Below are positions 18,807-27,928 of a stretch of 36,997 nucleotides of DNA, one piece after another. The notes under the pieces were generated by a model. It was not told the origin of the DNA, did no database searches, and saw only the letters and a program-made list of their open reading frames with translations. Source of the stretch: Chloroflexota bacterium. Lineage in GTDB: Bacteria; Chloroflexota; Anaerolineae; Aggregatilineales; Phototrophicaceae. Every line of letters starts with the position of its first letter. Position 1 is the stretch's first letter. Position numbers and translations under genes: made by a program. The DNA lies in the NCBI GenBank assembly GCA_026713245.1, contig JAPOOU010000297.1, positions 1-36,997 of the forward strand, read 5' to 3'.

Positions 18807-19709
18807 ATGAACAGAGCGCCACTGTTAGTCCGTTATTTCCAGCCCGAAAGCGGCGCGCGGGTCGGCTTGTCCGTTGACGGCGCGATCCACGATGTGAGTC
18901 ACCGCTATCCGTCGCTGGCTGCCTGGTTCCGGGAATCGTGCGGCAAGGTCGACGGCGCCATCGCCGATCTACAGTCCGCGGCGGCTGAGTCGGAGACCAG
19001 CTTTCCTGACAGCGCGCTGGACAACGCGCCGGCGCCGCATAAGGCGCACTGGCTGCCGCCCGTCGACGAGCAGGAAGTCTGGGCGGCGGGCGTGACTTAT
19101 CTGGACAGCCGCAAAGCGCGGCAGGAAGAAGCCGTCGATGGCGGCGATGTTTACGCCCGCGTTTATGCGGCCGAGCGCCCGGAAATCTTTTACAAGGCTT
19201 CGCTGAAAAACACCGTCGGGCCCTTCGGCAAGGTTGGCATCCGCCGCGATTCAAGCTGGAATGTACCCGAACCCGAGCTTGGTCTGGTCGTCAATCCCGC
19301 TATGGAGATAGTCGGCTTCACCATCGGCAACGACATGAGCAGCCGCGATATTGAAGGCGCCAATCCCTTGTATTTGCCCCAGGCCAAAGTCTACACGGCA
19401 TCTTGCGCGCTCGGTCCCGGCATCTTGCTAGCGCCGTCGGAGCAATGGCTCGATACCACCATCCGCTTGTCGATCGGCCGCGCCGACGCCGAAGTCTTCG
19501 GCGGTTCCATTTCCACCGATCAGATCAAGCGCAGCATTCCCGAACTGATCGATTATCTGGGACGCAGCAATAGCTATCCGGCCGGGGCGATCCTGTTGAC
19601 CGGGACCGCCATCGTGCCGCCGGCTGAATTCACTTTGCAGCCGGATGATGTCGTCAGCATCAGCATTGACGGCATCGGCAGGCTGGAGAATCGGGTGATC
19701 GAGGTGTAG
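18807..19709 (+). CDS. Fumarylacetoacetate hydrolase (FAH) family protein, possible 2-keto-3-deoxy-pentonate dehydratase
   Basis: 300 residues from the ATG at 18807. An earlier ATG at 18795 overlaps the GGAGGT Shine-Dalgarno (18797-18802), which serves the second ATG. The FAH metal site is visible: E155-x-E157 in NVPEPELGL and D176 in GNDMSSRD. The upstream WAAGVTYLDSRKARQEE block is typical of the family branch holding 2-keto-3-deoxy-D-arabinonate/xylonate dehydratases as well as other hydrolases and decarboxylases. With the YjhG-like dehydratase in the window, conversion of 2-keto-3-deoxy-pentonate to 2-oxoglutarate semialdehyde is a reasonable guess. The alternative is a general acylpyruvase-like activity. 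Confidence 0.85.
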   Translation: MNRAPLLVRYFQPESGARVGLSVDGAIHDVSHRYPSLAAWFRESCGKVDGAIADLQSAAAESETSFPDSALDNAPAPHKAHWLPPVDEQEVWAAGVTYLDSRKARQEEAVDGGDVYARVYAAERPEIFYKASLKNTVGPFGKVGIRRDSSWNVPEPELGLVVNPAMEIVGFTIGNDMSSRDIEGANPLYLPQAKVYTASCALGPGILLAPSEQWLDTTIRLSIGRADAEVFGGSISTDQIKRSIPELIDYLGRSNSYPAGAILLTGTAIVPPAEFTLQPDDVVSISIDGIGRLENRVIEV

Positions 19710-19855
19710 GAGCAGCAACCCGTCCGCCCTTTGCCCTCGCAACAGCGCGGGGAACAGAATCAGTTCTTTTCCCCACGCTCACTCAAGGAGGCATACTCTG
19801 CAGGGCGGTCCTATCCATGGCCTTGGATCTAATCTGCAGCGTGTAAGGAGCAGCC

Positions 19856-22045
19856 GTGCGGTACAAAAGAATTCTGATCACAGCGCTACCATTTCTGCTT
19901 GTAACACTTATTGCTTTTGGATATCGACTCATCATAATGGAGGAAAGAGCCTCCGCGCCCAACCAAATATCCGCTTGGGATCCGCTGCCAATTGGAACGG
20001 ATCAGAATACTTACATCGCGCAGATGCACGAGTTGTTTCGCGGAGAGTTTCCTCCCAAAGCATTCTTCTATCAGCCTGGAATCGTCTATTTCCTTGCTGC
20101 TGTCGCCAAAGTTATTCAAAGCACGGAGTTGTATTCGCTGCGCCTGGCTTTAGTCGCGCTGGCGTCGCTGAATTGCGGTCTTATGGCAATGATTGCCGCG
20201 TGGGCAACCGGGCGACGGCGCGCCGGCTTGCTTGCGGGCTTGCTTTTGGCATTCTATCCGGTCAGCGCTTACTACGATACCGATTTTATCATCACCTCGC
20301 AGGCAGTGATTCTCGCGACATTGATGCTCGGGTTTGCATGGTGGGCTATTCGCCGTCCGCGCAATCTGCTTGCTTCCTTTGCGTTGGGGATTCTGCTTGG
20401 GGCGGGAATCGTTACTCGATTTCAGTTGATTGCGCCGGGATTCATTTGCGTCATTTGGGCCGTGGCCAGTCGGGGTTGGGTACGCGCCGCAACAAAAGTT
20501 TCGCTCGCGCTTATTGGCCTGCTTCTTCTTACCCTGCCGGTCATCTTGCACAATCGCGCAGGCGGAGCGAATCACCTGATTGTTCCAATTGGTCCACGAG
20601 TGTTTTATTACGGTAACGCTAGAGACGCCGAAGGCATCGCCAGCCGATCCAACGCCGAACGATCCACAAAGCTGGATTATTTTCATTATTTTCTGCAGGA
20701 TGTCGCGCTGGAACCAAGGCGATTCATCGAGCTATCGTTGCACAAGGTGGGCGTATTCCTCAGCAGTTTTGTCACGGGCCAGAACCTCGATTATCAAGAG
20801 TTTCGCGACGACTCTTCTGGCGCGCTGGCGCTAAATCCCTTGAATTTTACGCTACTGTTCGCGCTGTCGCTGGTGGGCTGGCGAATGCTTTGGCAGCAAA
20901 GGGAGACAAGGTCCTTGTCACTCCTGCTTGTCACCGGGTTTTGCGCTTATTTGCTTGCCGTCATGGGCGTTTATGTTGAAACTCGCTTCAGGACACCTGT
21001 GGTCGCATGGATGCTGCCAGCGGCTGGCTTGGCTCTCGATCGGTTATTTCAGGCCCTCCGCAGCGAGCGTTTGACTGCACTAATACGGCGCTACTATAAA
21101 CAGGGGCTTGCCATATCCGGCTTGCTGCTCGCGGTTCAGTTCGCGTTGGATAGCCTGCCCCAGGATGTCATCGTCCCCGAACTTCCGTCTTCAGCGACGG
21201 CCACCGGCCTGCGCTATGATGACACATTGGAATTGCTTGGCTGGCAGGTGCGCCCGCAGTACAGCGCGAGGCATACGATCAAACCCTTTCATCCATGGGT
21301 GGTCAGCTTGTATTGGCGTCTTCTGCAGCCTACAGAGCAAAATTACGCTTTTTCGCTCAAGTACTTTATTGGGGATAAAGCCATTATTGAATATGACCGT
21401 CCCATCGGGTACACCGTGTTCCCGCGCGATCGTACGAGCGAGTGGCACGTGGGCAAAATTTATGTTGAGCATATTGGCATCACTTGGCGCAGCTATGACG
21501 GACCCTTTGAAAAAACAGGCAATGTAACGGTTTTTGTCCTGCCCGAAGGCTCAACCAAAATATACTCGCCGCAGACAGCCAGCGGGGAAGTTGCCGCTCA
21601 CCCGACGCTCGCCAAGCCCGCGATTCTGCACCCGCCTGGTCGCAATCGGCTGTCAACGAGCTTGGAGGTCAGTTTTGACGATCAATTGATACTGCTCGGG
21701 TATGAAATGCCGCCGGCAGGGGATGCAGGGGGGACATTGCCACTGCGCAGCGCCTGGCGAACAGGACAAAGGCAAATTGAACAAGATCTGTCAATCGGCA
21801 TCTACTTCTTCCTCGATGCCGATTTCATTGCCAACGATGACAGACCGCCGAAGAATGGCGAATTGCGCAGCTTCTCGCTGCTGCCGAATTATCATTTTGA
21901 CGACGAAAGGCTGCTGGACCTGCCCCCGCAATCTGGAGTCTATGAGGTTTATGTCGGTGTCTATGACGCAAGGACTATGATACGATTGCCATTGGCGGGC
22001 AGCGCAAATGAATTGTATCGCCTTGGTACTGTAGAACTTGGCTAA
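19856..22045 (+). CDS. GT-C fold membrane glycosyltransferase-like protein (PMT/ArnT, GT39-like)
   Basis: 729 residues from a GTG start with AAGGAG 5 nt upstream. About ten hydrophobic helices occupy residues 1-430. The first outer loop has GTDQNTYI (D49, the catalytic-acid candidate) and FYQPGIVYF (71-79), as in dolichyl- or polyprenyl-phosphate sugar transferases. The remaining 300 residues are soluble, with two beta-rich modules (about 455-560 and 625-729) carrying LLGW...VSLYWRLLQP and VYEVYVGVYDARTMIRLPL. Similar phrases occur in the 1036-residue protein at 1225-4335. The probable job is transferring a lipid-linked sugar onto a cell-surface acceptor. Donor and acceptor are unknown. Confidence 0.8.
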   Translation: MRYKRILITALPFLLVTLIAFGYRLIIMEERASAPNQISAWDPLPIGTDQNTYIAQMHELFRGEFPPKAFFYQPGIVYFLAAVAKVIQSTELYSLRLALVALASLNCGLMAMIAAWATGRRRAGLLAGLLLAFYPVSAYYDTDFIITSQAVILATLMLGFAWWAIRRPRNLLASFALGILLGAGIVTRFQLIAPGFICVIWAVASRGWVRAATKVSLALIGLLLLTLPVILHNRAGGANHLIVPIGPRVFYYGNARDAEGIASRSNAERSTKLDYFHYFLQDVALEPRRFIELSLHKVGVFLSSFVTGQNLDYQEFRDDSSGALALNPLNFTLLFALSLVGWRMLWQQRETRSLSLLLVTGFCAYLLAVMGVYVETRFRTPVVAWMLPAAGLALDRLFQALRSERLTALIRRYYKQGLAISGLLLAVQFALDSLPQDVIVPELPSSATATGLRYDDTLELLGWQVRPQYSARHTIKPFHPWVVSLYWRLLQPTEQNYAFSLKYFIGDKAIIEYDRPIGYTVFPRDRTSEWHVGKIYVEHIGITWRSYDGPFEKTGNVTVFVLPEGSTKIYSPQTASGEVAAHPTLAKPAILHPPGRNRLSTSLEVSFDDQLILLGYEMPPAGDAGGTLPLRSAWRTGQRQIEQDLSIGIYFFLDADFIANDDRPPKNGELRSFSLLPNYHFDDERLLDLPPQSGVYEVYVGVYDARTMIRLPLAGSANELYRLGTVELG

Positions 22046-22086
22046 GACAAGATTCAACGACGGCGATTGAGGAATAGCGTCCCGTG

Positions 22087-22102
22087 AATTCCGACTGGAA
22101 TT
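22087..22102. other. Small stem-loop in the gap before the enolase-superfamily gene
   Basis: AATTCC (22087-22092) and GGAATT (22097-22102) pair exactly around a GACT loop, extendable by one wobble pair. It lies 42 bp after the glycosyltransferase stop. No T-tract follows directly, so it may be a weak terminator or an operator. Confidence 0.35.
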
Positions 22103-22157
22103 TCAAGCACAATTTTAATAGCGAGGCATTTTGCTCCTATAGCCATGGAAGCGCCGC

Positions 22158-23357
22158 ATGAAAATCACGCGGATCGAAACCTTGCAATGGCAGGCATATC
22201 CGCGATTGATGACGGTGCGCGTCTATACCGACACTGGCATCGTCGGTCTTGGCGAGACGGTCGACAAGATCCCCGGCGCCAAGGCGGCCTTGCATGGCAC
22301 GATCGCGCCTTTGGTACTCGGGCAAGATCCGCTTGATATCGAAGGGCTGTGGCGCTTTGTGATGGATAACATCATGTATCACGGCTATGCCGGCGCCGAG
22401 ACGCGGGCGCTTTCCGCCTTCGAGATCGCGCTCTGGGATATCATGGGCAAGCATTACGACGCGCCGCTGTATCACTTGCTCGGCGGCAAGACCCGCGAGG
22501 AAATCCCCACCTACAATACTTGCTTGAGCTTTGGCGATAGTCGGGACTATCAAGCCTGGCACGAAGACGCGGGCGCATTGGCGCAGAGCTTGCTCGATGA
22601 CGAAATCTATGCCATGAAGATCTGGCCCTTTGATCAGTTCAGCGAGCGCAGCTTCGGCCAGCGCATCAGCGCTGCGGAGATCGAAAAGGGCTTGACCCCG
22701 ATACGACAGATCCGCGACCGGGTCGGCGATGACATGGAAATCGGCATCGAATGCCATTTCCGCTGGAATCGCGTCAGTATGGAGCGTATCGCTCGCGCCC
22801 TCGAACCGTACAACATCCTATTCCTAGAGGACGTACTGCCGGCGGTTTATCCCGATGAGATCAAGGCGCTCTCGGACCGAACGACGATTCCCATTGTCGG
22901 TTCCGAACTGTTAATGACGCGCTGGCAATTGCGCGAATGGCTAGAGAAGCACGTGTCTCAAATCGTCATGACCGATGTCGTTTGGAACGGTGGCATTGCC
23001 GAAACGCGCAAGATCGCCAACCTGGCAGAGACCTTCGGTGTGCCGCTGGTCTTGCATAACGTTGCCGGGGCGATCTGCCATGCCGCCTGCATGCAGATCG
23101 CGGCGCATATTCCCAATCTGTTTTATGTGGAATCGGTACGCGCCTTTTATAAGGAGTACTTTACGGTCCTTACGGATTTTTCTCCGGCAGTCTCCGATGG
23201 TCACCTGGATATTCCATCGGGGCCCGGCCTGGGTTTGAACCTGCTTGACTCGGCATTGGAGAGGGACGATCTCCTGCGCCAGCTGAGCGATGGTCCCGGT
23301 CTGGCCGGGGGCAGGCGCGCCATGGGCGATCACTGGGCGGTGGAAGAGATCCGCTGA
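22158..23357 (+). CDS. Mandelate racemase/muconate lactonizing (enolase superfamily) protein, DgoD-like sugar-acid dehydratase
   Basis: 399 residues. The capping domain is N-terminal, followed by a TIM-barrel with the ligands E198, E224 (FLEDVLP) and E250 (VGSELLM) for Mg2+. H200 (in IECH) and H300 (VLHNVAG) have the same spacing as the acid/base residues of E. coli galactonate dehydratase (D183-x-H185, E209, E235, H285, from memory). K154 (AMKIW) faces the site. It therefore most likely dehydrates an aldonate such as galactonate, gluconate or a pentonate to the 2-keto-3-deoxy acid. The first metal ligand is Glu rather than the usual Asp. It may act alongside the YjhG-type enzyme on a different sugar acid. 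Confidence 0.88.
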   Translation: MKITRIETLQWQAYPRLMTVRVYTDTGIVGLGETVDKIPGAKAALHGTIAPLVLGQDPLDIEGLWRFVMDNIMYHGYAGAETRALSAFEIALWDIMGKHYDAPLYHLLGGKTREEIPTYNTCLSFGDSRDYQAWHEDAGALAQSLLDDEIYAMKIWPFDQFSERSFGQRISAAEIEKGLTPIRQIRDRVGDDMEIGIECHFRWNRVSMERIARALEPYNILFLEDVLPAVYPDEIKALSDRTTIPIVGSELLMTRWQLREWLEKHVSQIVMTDVVWNGGIAETRKIANLAETFGVPLVLHNVAGAICHAACMQIAAHIPNLFYVESVRAFYKEYFTVLTDFSPAVSDGHLDIPSGPGLGLNLLDSALERDDLLRQLSDGPGLAGGRRAMGDHWAVEEIR

Positions 23358-23510
23358 TCCCGGCGCGGCGCCGCCTTCTCGCGGCAGCGAATCCTTATAC
23401 GGTTGAAACAAAGAACGTAAGCACCGAGAATATTTTTGCAGTATTTTGCCCTCCGCGTTCTTAGCGCATTCATTAGTGAAATTAACAACAACAACCGCCT
23501 GACAGCCGGA

Positions 23511-23606
23511 AGGGGCGATCCGCTAGATCGCCCGACGTATAGAAACTGAATGAGTATTGGGCGACTCAGCGCTGCGCGTAGACACGGCAGGTAAGTCGCC
23601 CCTACC
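23511..23606. repeat. Intergenic palindromic repeat, copy B
   Basis: AGGGGCGATC (23511-23520) with GATCGCCC just after it, then TTGGGCGACT and, on the right, GTCGCCCCTAC (23595-23605). The ends are inverted copies of one another, and the right end is identical to that of copy A. The interior differs from copy C, so only the termini and GGGCGAC core are kept. Confidence 0.55.
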
Positions 23607-23704
23607 AGCGTCGTTCGTTTTTGAGTTAAGGATCTCATGTCGGGGACCGGCTACGATATAATTCAACCGAAAAGGATACACTTCCCGTCATCTCGCCAAC
23701 GACA

Positions 23705-23732
23705 TTGAACTTTCGCGGTTTTGCGTTATAAT
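23705..23732 (+). promoter_or_regulatory. Promoter of the CUT2 sugar-importer operon
   Basis: TTGAAC (23705-23710) and a perfect TATAAT (23727-23732) with a 16-bp spacer. It leaves a leader of about 110 nt before the start at 23853, containing an inverted repeat that could affect message stability. Confidence 0.6.
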
Positions 23733-23852
23733 GCCAGGCACTTGGCCTAGTACGCCGCTGCGGTGGTGGCTATTGGCCGCTTGAAACCGGTCTCAACAGG
23801 CGATTGGCCTGAGACAAAGTGACCATTTACGTTTATTTGGAGGAGTCTCGTT

Positions 23853-24839
23853 ATGAGAAAGCTAGTTCGTACGATCCCGGTGCTGCTTTTGGCGCTGGGT
23901 GTCATGATTGCCGGAATCGGCGGCGTTGGCGCGCAAGACCAACTGACCTTTAGTATGGTCAGCCACGGCGGTATAGGTAATCCCTTCTGGGTCGTCGTGA
24001 TCAAGGGTATGGAAGACGCTTGCAGCTTGCTGGGCGCGGACTGCGCCTGGTTGTCGGATCCGGTTGACAATATTGATGATATGGCCGGTTATTGGGACGA
24101 TGCGCTGGCGCGCAACAACGACGGTATCGGCACCACGGTTCCGAATCCGGAAGTCATCCGCGACGGTGTCAACCGCGCTGCCGAAGCCGGTATTCCCGTG
24201 ATCGTCTTCAACACGGCCGATCCAAACGCTGGCACGCGTGACGCGCTGCCGACCCTGTTCTACATCGGCGCCAACGAGTTCCTCGGTGGACGCTCGAACG
24301 CGAACGCTGTGCTTGACGCAGCCGACGCCGCCGGCGTCGAGATCGCCCGGGCCGTTTGCCCGATCCAGGAAGTTGGACACAGTGGTTTGGAAGCCCGTTG
24401 CGCGGGCGTTCGCTCTGTCTTTGAAGAAGCCGGCATTCCGCTGGATCAGCTGACCATCAACAATGATGTGACCGCATCCGCCGGTACGTTCGCCGACTAC
24501 TTCAACGCCAACCCCAATACCAACGCTGTATTCAGCCTTGGCCCGAACCCGGCGAGCTCGCTGAACCTGTACATTCAGGAAGCTGGCGTCATGGCTGGCG
24601 ATATCTTCGCCACCACGCACGATACCAGCGCCGAGATCTATGAAATGATCCAGAACGGCTACCTGATTCAGGCGATCGACCAGCAGCCTTATCTGCAAGG
24701 TTTCGAGACGATCATGTGGCTCTATTTGAACAGCCAGTTCAAGATGGCGCCGGGTGGCGATATTCTGACGGGACCGGGTGTCATCGACGGCAGCAATGTC
24801 GATGCCATCATCGAGTTGACAGCGCAAGGCTATCGCTAG
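23853..24839 (+). CDS. Sugar ABC transporter substrate-binding protein, CUT2 (ribose/xylose) type
   Basis: 328 residues with a Sec signal peptide: basic MRKLVR, a hydrophobic core, and probable cleavage after VGAQ or just before (near residue 28). The mature part is a periplasmic-binding-protein type 1 fold (RbsB-like), with phrases such as FWVVVIKGMEDA, GIPVIVFNTADPNA and AIDQQPYLQGFETI, the last being the typical hinge and C-lobe block. It captures a monosaccharide or similar ligand for the permease downstream. GGAGGA gives a strong ribosome site. An intrinsic-terminator-like stem-loop follows the gene, so this product should exceed the permease. The ligand could be a pentose, but the sequence alone does not say. 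Confidence 0.93.
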   Translation: MRKLVRTIPVLLLALGVMIAGIGGVGAQDQLTFSMVSHGGIGNPFWVVVIKGMEDACSLLGADCAWLSDPVDNIDDMAGYWDDALARNNDGIGTTVPNPEVIRDGVNRAAEAGIPVIVFNTADPNAGTRDALPTLFYIGANEFLGGRSNANAVLDAADAAGVEIARAVCPIQEVGHSGLEARCAGVRSVFEEAGIPLDQLTINNDVTASAGTFADYFNANPNTNAVFSLGPNPASSLNLYIQEAGVMAGDIFATTHDTSAEIYEMIQNGYLIQAIDQQPYLQGFETIMWLYLNSQFKMAPGGDILTGPGVIDGSNVDAIIELTAQGYR

Positions 24840-24861
24840 GCCGAAAATGGCATTCGTAAAT

Positions 24862-24890
24862 GGGTGGGAAGCACATTCCCACCCGTTTTT
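24862..24890 (+). terminator. Rho-independent terminator-like stem-loop after the binding-protein gene
   Basis: GGGTGGGAA (24862-24870) and TTCCCACCC (24876-24884) pair perfectly over 9 bp around a 5-nt loop (GCACA), followed by GTTTTT. It lies 22 bp after the stop and 100 bp before the permease. As the genes are in one order and orientation, partial termination is likely. Confidence 0.85.
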
Positions 24891-24989
24891 CTTAAACTTC
24901 CACAACTATAGTCATCCTTTCTACGTATCGGCCGCTTCGGGCTGATATGGACTCCCAAGAAATTCTTAGTCGAATCCGAGAAACAGCTT

Positions 24990-27110
24990 ATGATGCAAGC
25001 ATATTTGGACGGCAAACGAGAAGCCTCCAATATCGGCACACTCGTTGCAGGCTTGATATTTGGCTTTGCCATCCTGGGGTTCTTGATCGCATACGGAGTC
25101 GCTTTCGGCTGGATCCCCTTAGGCGAGCGGATCGATATTCTGCGCAGCAACCTGAATAGCGTCGAAACAATAGTCATAGTCGCCTTTTTGATTTACGCTG
25201 CCTGCTGCCTGCGCACCGGATATGGCCTCTTCCAGCGCGAACAGTCAAGCCTGCGCTGGTCACAGTGGATGTATTTCATCACTGTCATGATCGGCGGCGC
25301 TATTCTTTTAAGCGTTATCATTCCTGTTGGGTTGAAGTTTTCGCTTTTGCTGGGCCAGGATATTGACCTGCGCGCCGTAATAAACGAAGATCCAAACGTC
25401 AGCGGCCTTGCGCCCATCGCACTGTCAATCGGCGAGTCCTTGATCAGCGTTAGCCTGTTCGTGGTGGGGCTGCTCGCTTTGCTGTCGCTGCTGGTATTTT
25501 TAATTCCGCCGCTGGATTTTTTACGGCATACAGATGGCATTCGTCTGGTTGTCATGCCCCCGCGCAAATTTGTTGTCGCGATTCTAGTCGTATTGGGATT
25601 GGGTGTCGTTGGCGTACTGATCGCGGGAGCGTTCGTGGTGCCGCTCTATCCGGGAATCACAACCATACGCGATGTGGAAAATCATCGCCTGCTGGCCGGT
25701 TTTCTTTTCTTCTTGCCGGGGCTATTCGGTTATCGAGTGTCGCGCCGGGTTGAAGAGCAGTCGGACGAATTGCGCCGGGCGATCGCATTGACCCCGGGCA
25801 AGTACATTCGCGCCAACCTGGCCAAGTCGCCGAGCGCCGGCGCGATCATCGGCTTTGTCGCCATCCTTATGGGATTTACGATGGCGACGGATCTCTTCCT
25901 CGAGCCGAGTTCGGTGGCATCGTTTCTCAGCAACATCGCGACCAAAGGCGTCATCGCTATCGGCGTAACCTATCTGATGATATCCGGCGAATTCGATTTG
26001 TCCGTCGGTTCAATTCTGGGTGTCACGGCGTTGTCGTTCATGAACTTCATGACACATGGCGCGCCCGTATTCGGTGTGATGGAGCCGGTCCCGGCGGCCT
26101 TGCTGGCCATCTTCGTGGCTTTGATTCTAGGCGCCATCAACGGCGTTCTGCTCATCACCACTCGAATACCGTCCTTTATCGTTACACTGGGGACGATGCT
26201 GGCTTTCCGGGCGATCACGCTGGTCGCGATCGCGGGCGGGCGCATTCTGCGCTATAGCGACCATCATGAATCGCTGCCGGTGATTGGCATCAGCAATATC
26301 GTCTTTTTGGCGCTGGTCATAGTCGGCCTGGCGCTGGTGGCATTTACCGCCTACCGCGTCTTGCCTGTGCTATACCGCGGTGCAGCGCAAGCCTGGTCGG
26401 TCCGGGAGGACAATGGTGATTTCGGCACTAGCGGCGCGATCGTGCGAACGGTTGCGGGCTTGCTGGTCCTTTTCATCCTGGTGGTGGCGGTCGTTTGGCT
26501 GGTTGCGGTCTTCTCCTATCACGCTAACTCGGGTGGCGGAGACGTGGTGGAAGTGGGCTATTTTGATCTTTTCAACGGGCGCGTTCTGGCAATTGGCGAG
26601 GAAGGCGATTTCTTCCACATGCAGATCCCGCGCAACGCCAACGTACGCCTGGCAATCGTCTGGTGGTTCATTTTTGTGGCGATCTTCCATGTCATCCTCA
26701 CCAATACGACATTTGGCAATAGTATATTCGCCACCGGCGGCAACGAGGGCGCCGCGCGCGCTCAAGGTGTCAACGTCGACCGGGTGAAGGTTCAGAATTT
26801 CGTCATTGTCGCCTTGTTGACAGGTATAGCCGCGATTTATGAGACGTCGCGAAACCCGGGCGTGGACCCGAACAAAGGCACCGGCTGGGAGTTGGAGGTC
26901 ATCGCCATGACTGTGATCGGCGGCGCATTGCTGACCGGCGGTTACGGCAGCGTGGTTGGCTCGTTGCTGGGGGCGCTGATCTTCGGCATGCTGCAAACCG
27001 GGCTGGTCTTGGTCGGTATCGAGTCGCGGCTCTTCTCCGGCACCATCGGCGTGATCATCATCGCTGCCGTTGTATTGAATACCTTCGTGCGCGGCGGACA
27101 GCGAAGTTAG
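24990..27110 (+). CDS. CUT2 sugar ABC permease, unusually long (706 residues)
   Basis: RbsC/XylH-type permeases are about 320-400 residues; this one is about twice that. Residues 1-265 are an extra N-terminal membrane region with about six helices and no recognised family. The permease core begins near 270 and holds GVTYLMISGEFDLSVGS (326-341), the RIPSFIVTLGT block and the ATPase-contact region GGNEGAARAQGVNVDRVK (583-600). A further insert (about 420-550) adds helices and a soluble stretch (HANSGGGDVVEVGYFDLF) inside the core. The C-terminus is normal. It should carry sugar inwards with the ATPase encoded 12 nt downstream. The ATG at 24990 has only a weak ribosome site; a slightly later start is possible. 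Confidence 0.9.
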   Translation: MMQAYLDGKREASNIGTLVAGLIFGFAILGFLIAYGVAFGWIPLGERIDILRSNLNSVETIVIVAFLIYAACCLRTGYGLFQREQSSLRWSQWMYFITVMIGGAILLSVIIPVGLKFSLLLGQDIDLRAVINEDPNVSGLAPIALSIGESLISVSLFVVGLLALLSLLVFLIPPLDFLRHTDGIRLVVMPPRKFVVAILVVLGLGVVGVLIAGAFVVPLYPGITTIRDVENHRLLAGFLFFLPGLFGYRVSRRVEEQSDELRRAIALTPGKYIRANLAKSPSAGAIIGFVAILMGFTMATDLFLEPSSVASFLSNIATKGVIAIGVTYLMISGEFDLSVGSILGVTALSFMNFMTHGAPVFGVMEPVPAALLAIFVALILGAINGVLLITTRIPSFIVTLGTMLAFRAITLVAIAGGRILRYSDHHESLPVIGISNIVFLALVIVGLALVAFTAYRVLPVLYRGAAQAWSVREDNGDFGTSGAIVRTVAGLLVLFILVVAVVWLVAVFSYHANSGGGDVVEVGYFDLFNGRVLAIGEEGDFFHMQIPRNANVRLAIVWWFIFVAIFHVILTNTTFGNSIFATGGNEGAARAQGVNVDRVKVQNFVIVALLTGIAAIYETSRNPGVDPNKGTGWELEVIAMTVIGGALLTGGYGSVVGSLLGALIFGMLQTGLVLVGIESRLFSGTIGVIIIAAVVLNTFVRGGQRS

Positions 27111-27122
27111 GGAGCATGAATC

Positions 27123-27926
27123 ATGCAGTATTCGCAGAAAAACGATAATGCGCTTGTGGATATGATCGATATCCACAAGCACTTTGGCAGTGTGCAAGTA
27201 TTGCGCGGCATCGACTTCCATGTGGATCGTCAGGAAATTGTCGGCTTGCTGGGGGATAACGGCGCCGGCAAATCGACGCTGATCAAAGTGCTGACGGGGT
27301 TCCACAGTTTGACGCGCGGCCAAATCTTCTTCGATGATGAAGCCGTGAACATTGAATCGCCTCACGACGCGCGTGAATTGGGCATCGAGACGGTACACCA
27401 GGATCTGGCGCTGGTGCCATTGATGAGCATCGCCCGCAATTTCTGGCTGGGTCAAGAGCCCACTTTCGAGATTGGTCCCTTCAAGTTCCTGGACAAAAAG
27501 ACGATGGCGCGCGAGTCGATACAAGCGTTGGCTGATGTCGGCATCCATATCCGCGATTCGGAGGAAACGGTGGGCACCATGTCCGGTGGCGAACGGCAGT
27601 CGATCGCGATCGGCCGCGCCGTCTACTTCGGCAAGAAGCTATTGATCCTGGACGAGCCGACCTCGGCGCTGTCCGTTGGCGAGACGCAGAAGGTACTCGA
27701 CTATACCATCGCCGCCAAGGAAAAAGGCATGAGCGTCATCTTCATCACTCACAATATCCGTCACGTATACGAGGTGGCGGACCGCTTTACCATCATTGAG
27801 CGCGGACACAAGCTAGGCGACTTCCACAAGAGCGAAGTTTCTGAAAACGAAGTGGCTGATATGATCGTCACGGGTCAGATTCCCGAGCGCCTGCGCCTGT
27901 ATGAAGAAGAAGAGGGCGGGGATTAG
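27123..27926 (+). CDS. Sugar ABC transporter ATP-binding protein, single ABC domain
   Basis: 267 residues. Walker A GDNGAGKST (44-52), Q-loop HQD (92-94), signature SGGER (154-158), Walker B LLILDE (173-178) and H-loop H210 are all intact. CUT2 importers often use a fused two-domain ATPase of about 500 residues (RbsA, XylG); this one has a single domain, like the FrcA type, and would dimerise. It lies 12 nt after the permease and 2 nt before a lipoprotein gene, so all three are one transcript. It powers uptake of the sugar bound by the protein at 23853-24839. Confidence 0.95.
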   Translation: MQYSQKNDNALVDMIDIHKHFGSVQVLRGIDFHVDRQEIVGLLGDNGAGKSTLIKVLTGFHSLTRGQIFFDDEAVNIESPHDARELGIETVHQDLALVPLMSIARNFWLGQEPTFEIGPFKFLDKKTMARESIQALADVGIHIRDSEETVGTMSGGERQSIAIGRAVYFGKKLLILDEPTSALSVGETQKVLDYTIAAKEKGMSVIFITHNIRHVYEVADRFTIIERGHKLGDFHKSEVSENEVADMIVTGQIPERLRLYEEEEGGD

Positions 27927-27928
27927 CC

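Larger units (their letters stand above)
23358..23852. other. 495-bp non-coding region before the CUT2 importer
   Basis: No convincing gene is present; the open frames here are short. The stretch holds repeat copy B, a promoter, and a leader hairpin (GTCTCA at 23790-23795 with TGAGAC at 23810-23815) before the binding-protein gene. The GGAGGA ribosome site is near 23840. This is the main control region for the importer downstream. Confidence 0.6.

Noticed and set aside
23862..24905. 347-codon minus-strand frame opposite the CUT2 binding protein
   Set aside because: It covers the same bases as a well-supported secreted protein and crosses the terminator stem-loop; no family features.
24947..25159. 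Separate small gene or alternative N-terminus before the CUT2 permease
   Set aside because: It overlaps the permease start in another frame, loses any sensible composition after about 25 codons, and has no clear ribosome site.
26370..27548. 392-codon open frame on the minus strand across the permease and ATPase genes
   Set aside because: It is antisense to two genes with clear ABC motifs and has no recognisable domain; long antisense frames are expected from GC-rich codon bias.
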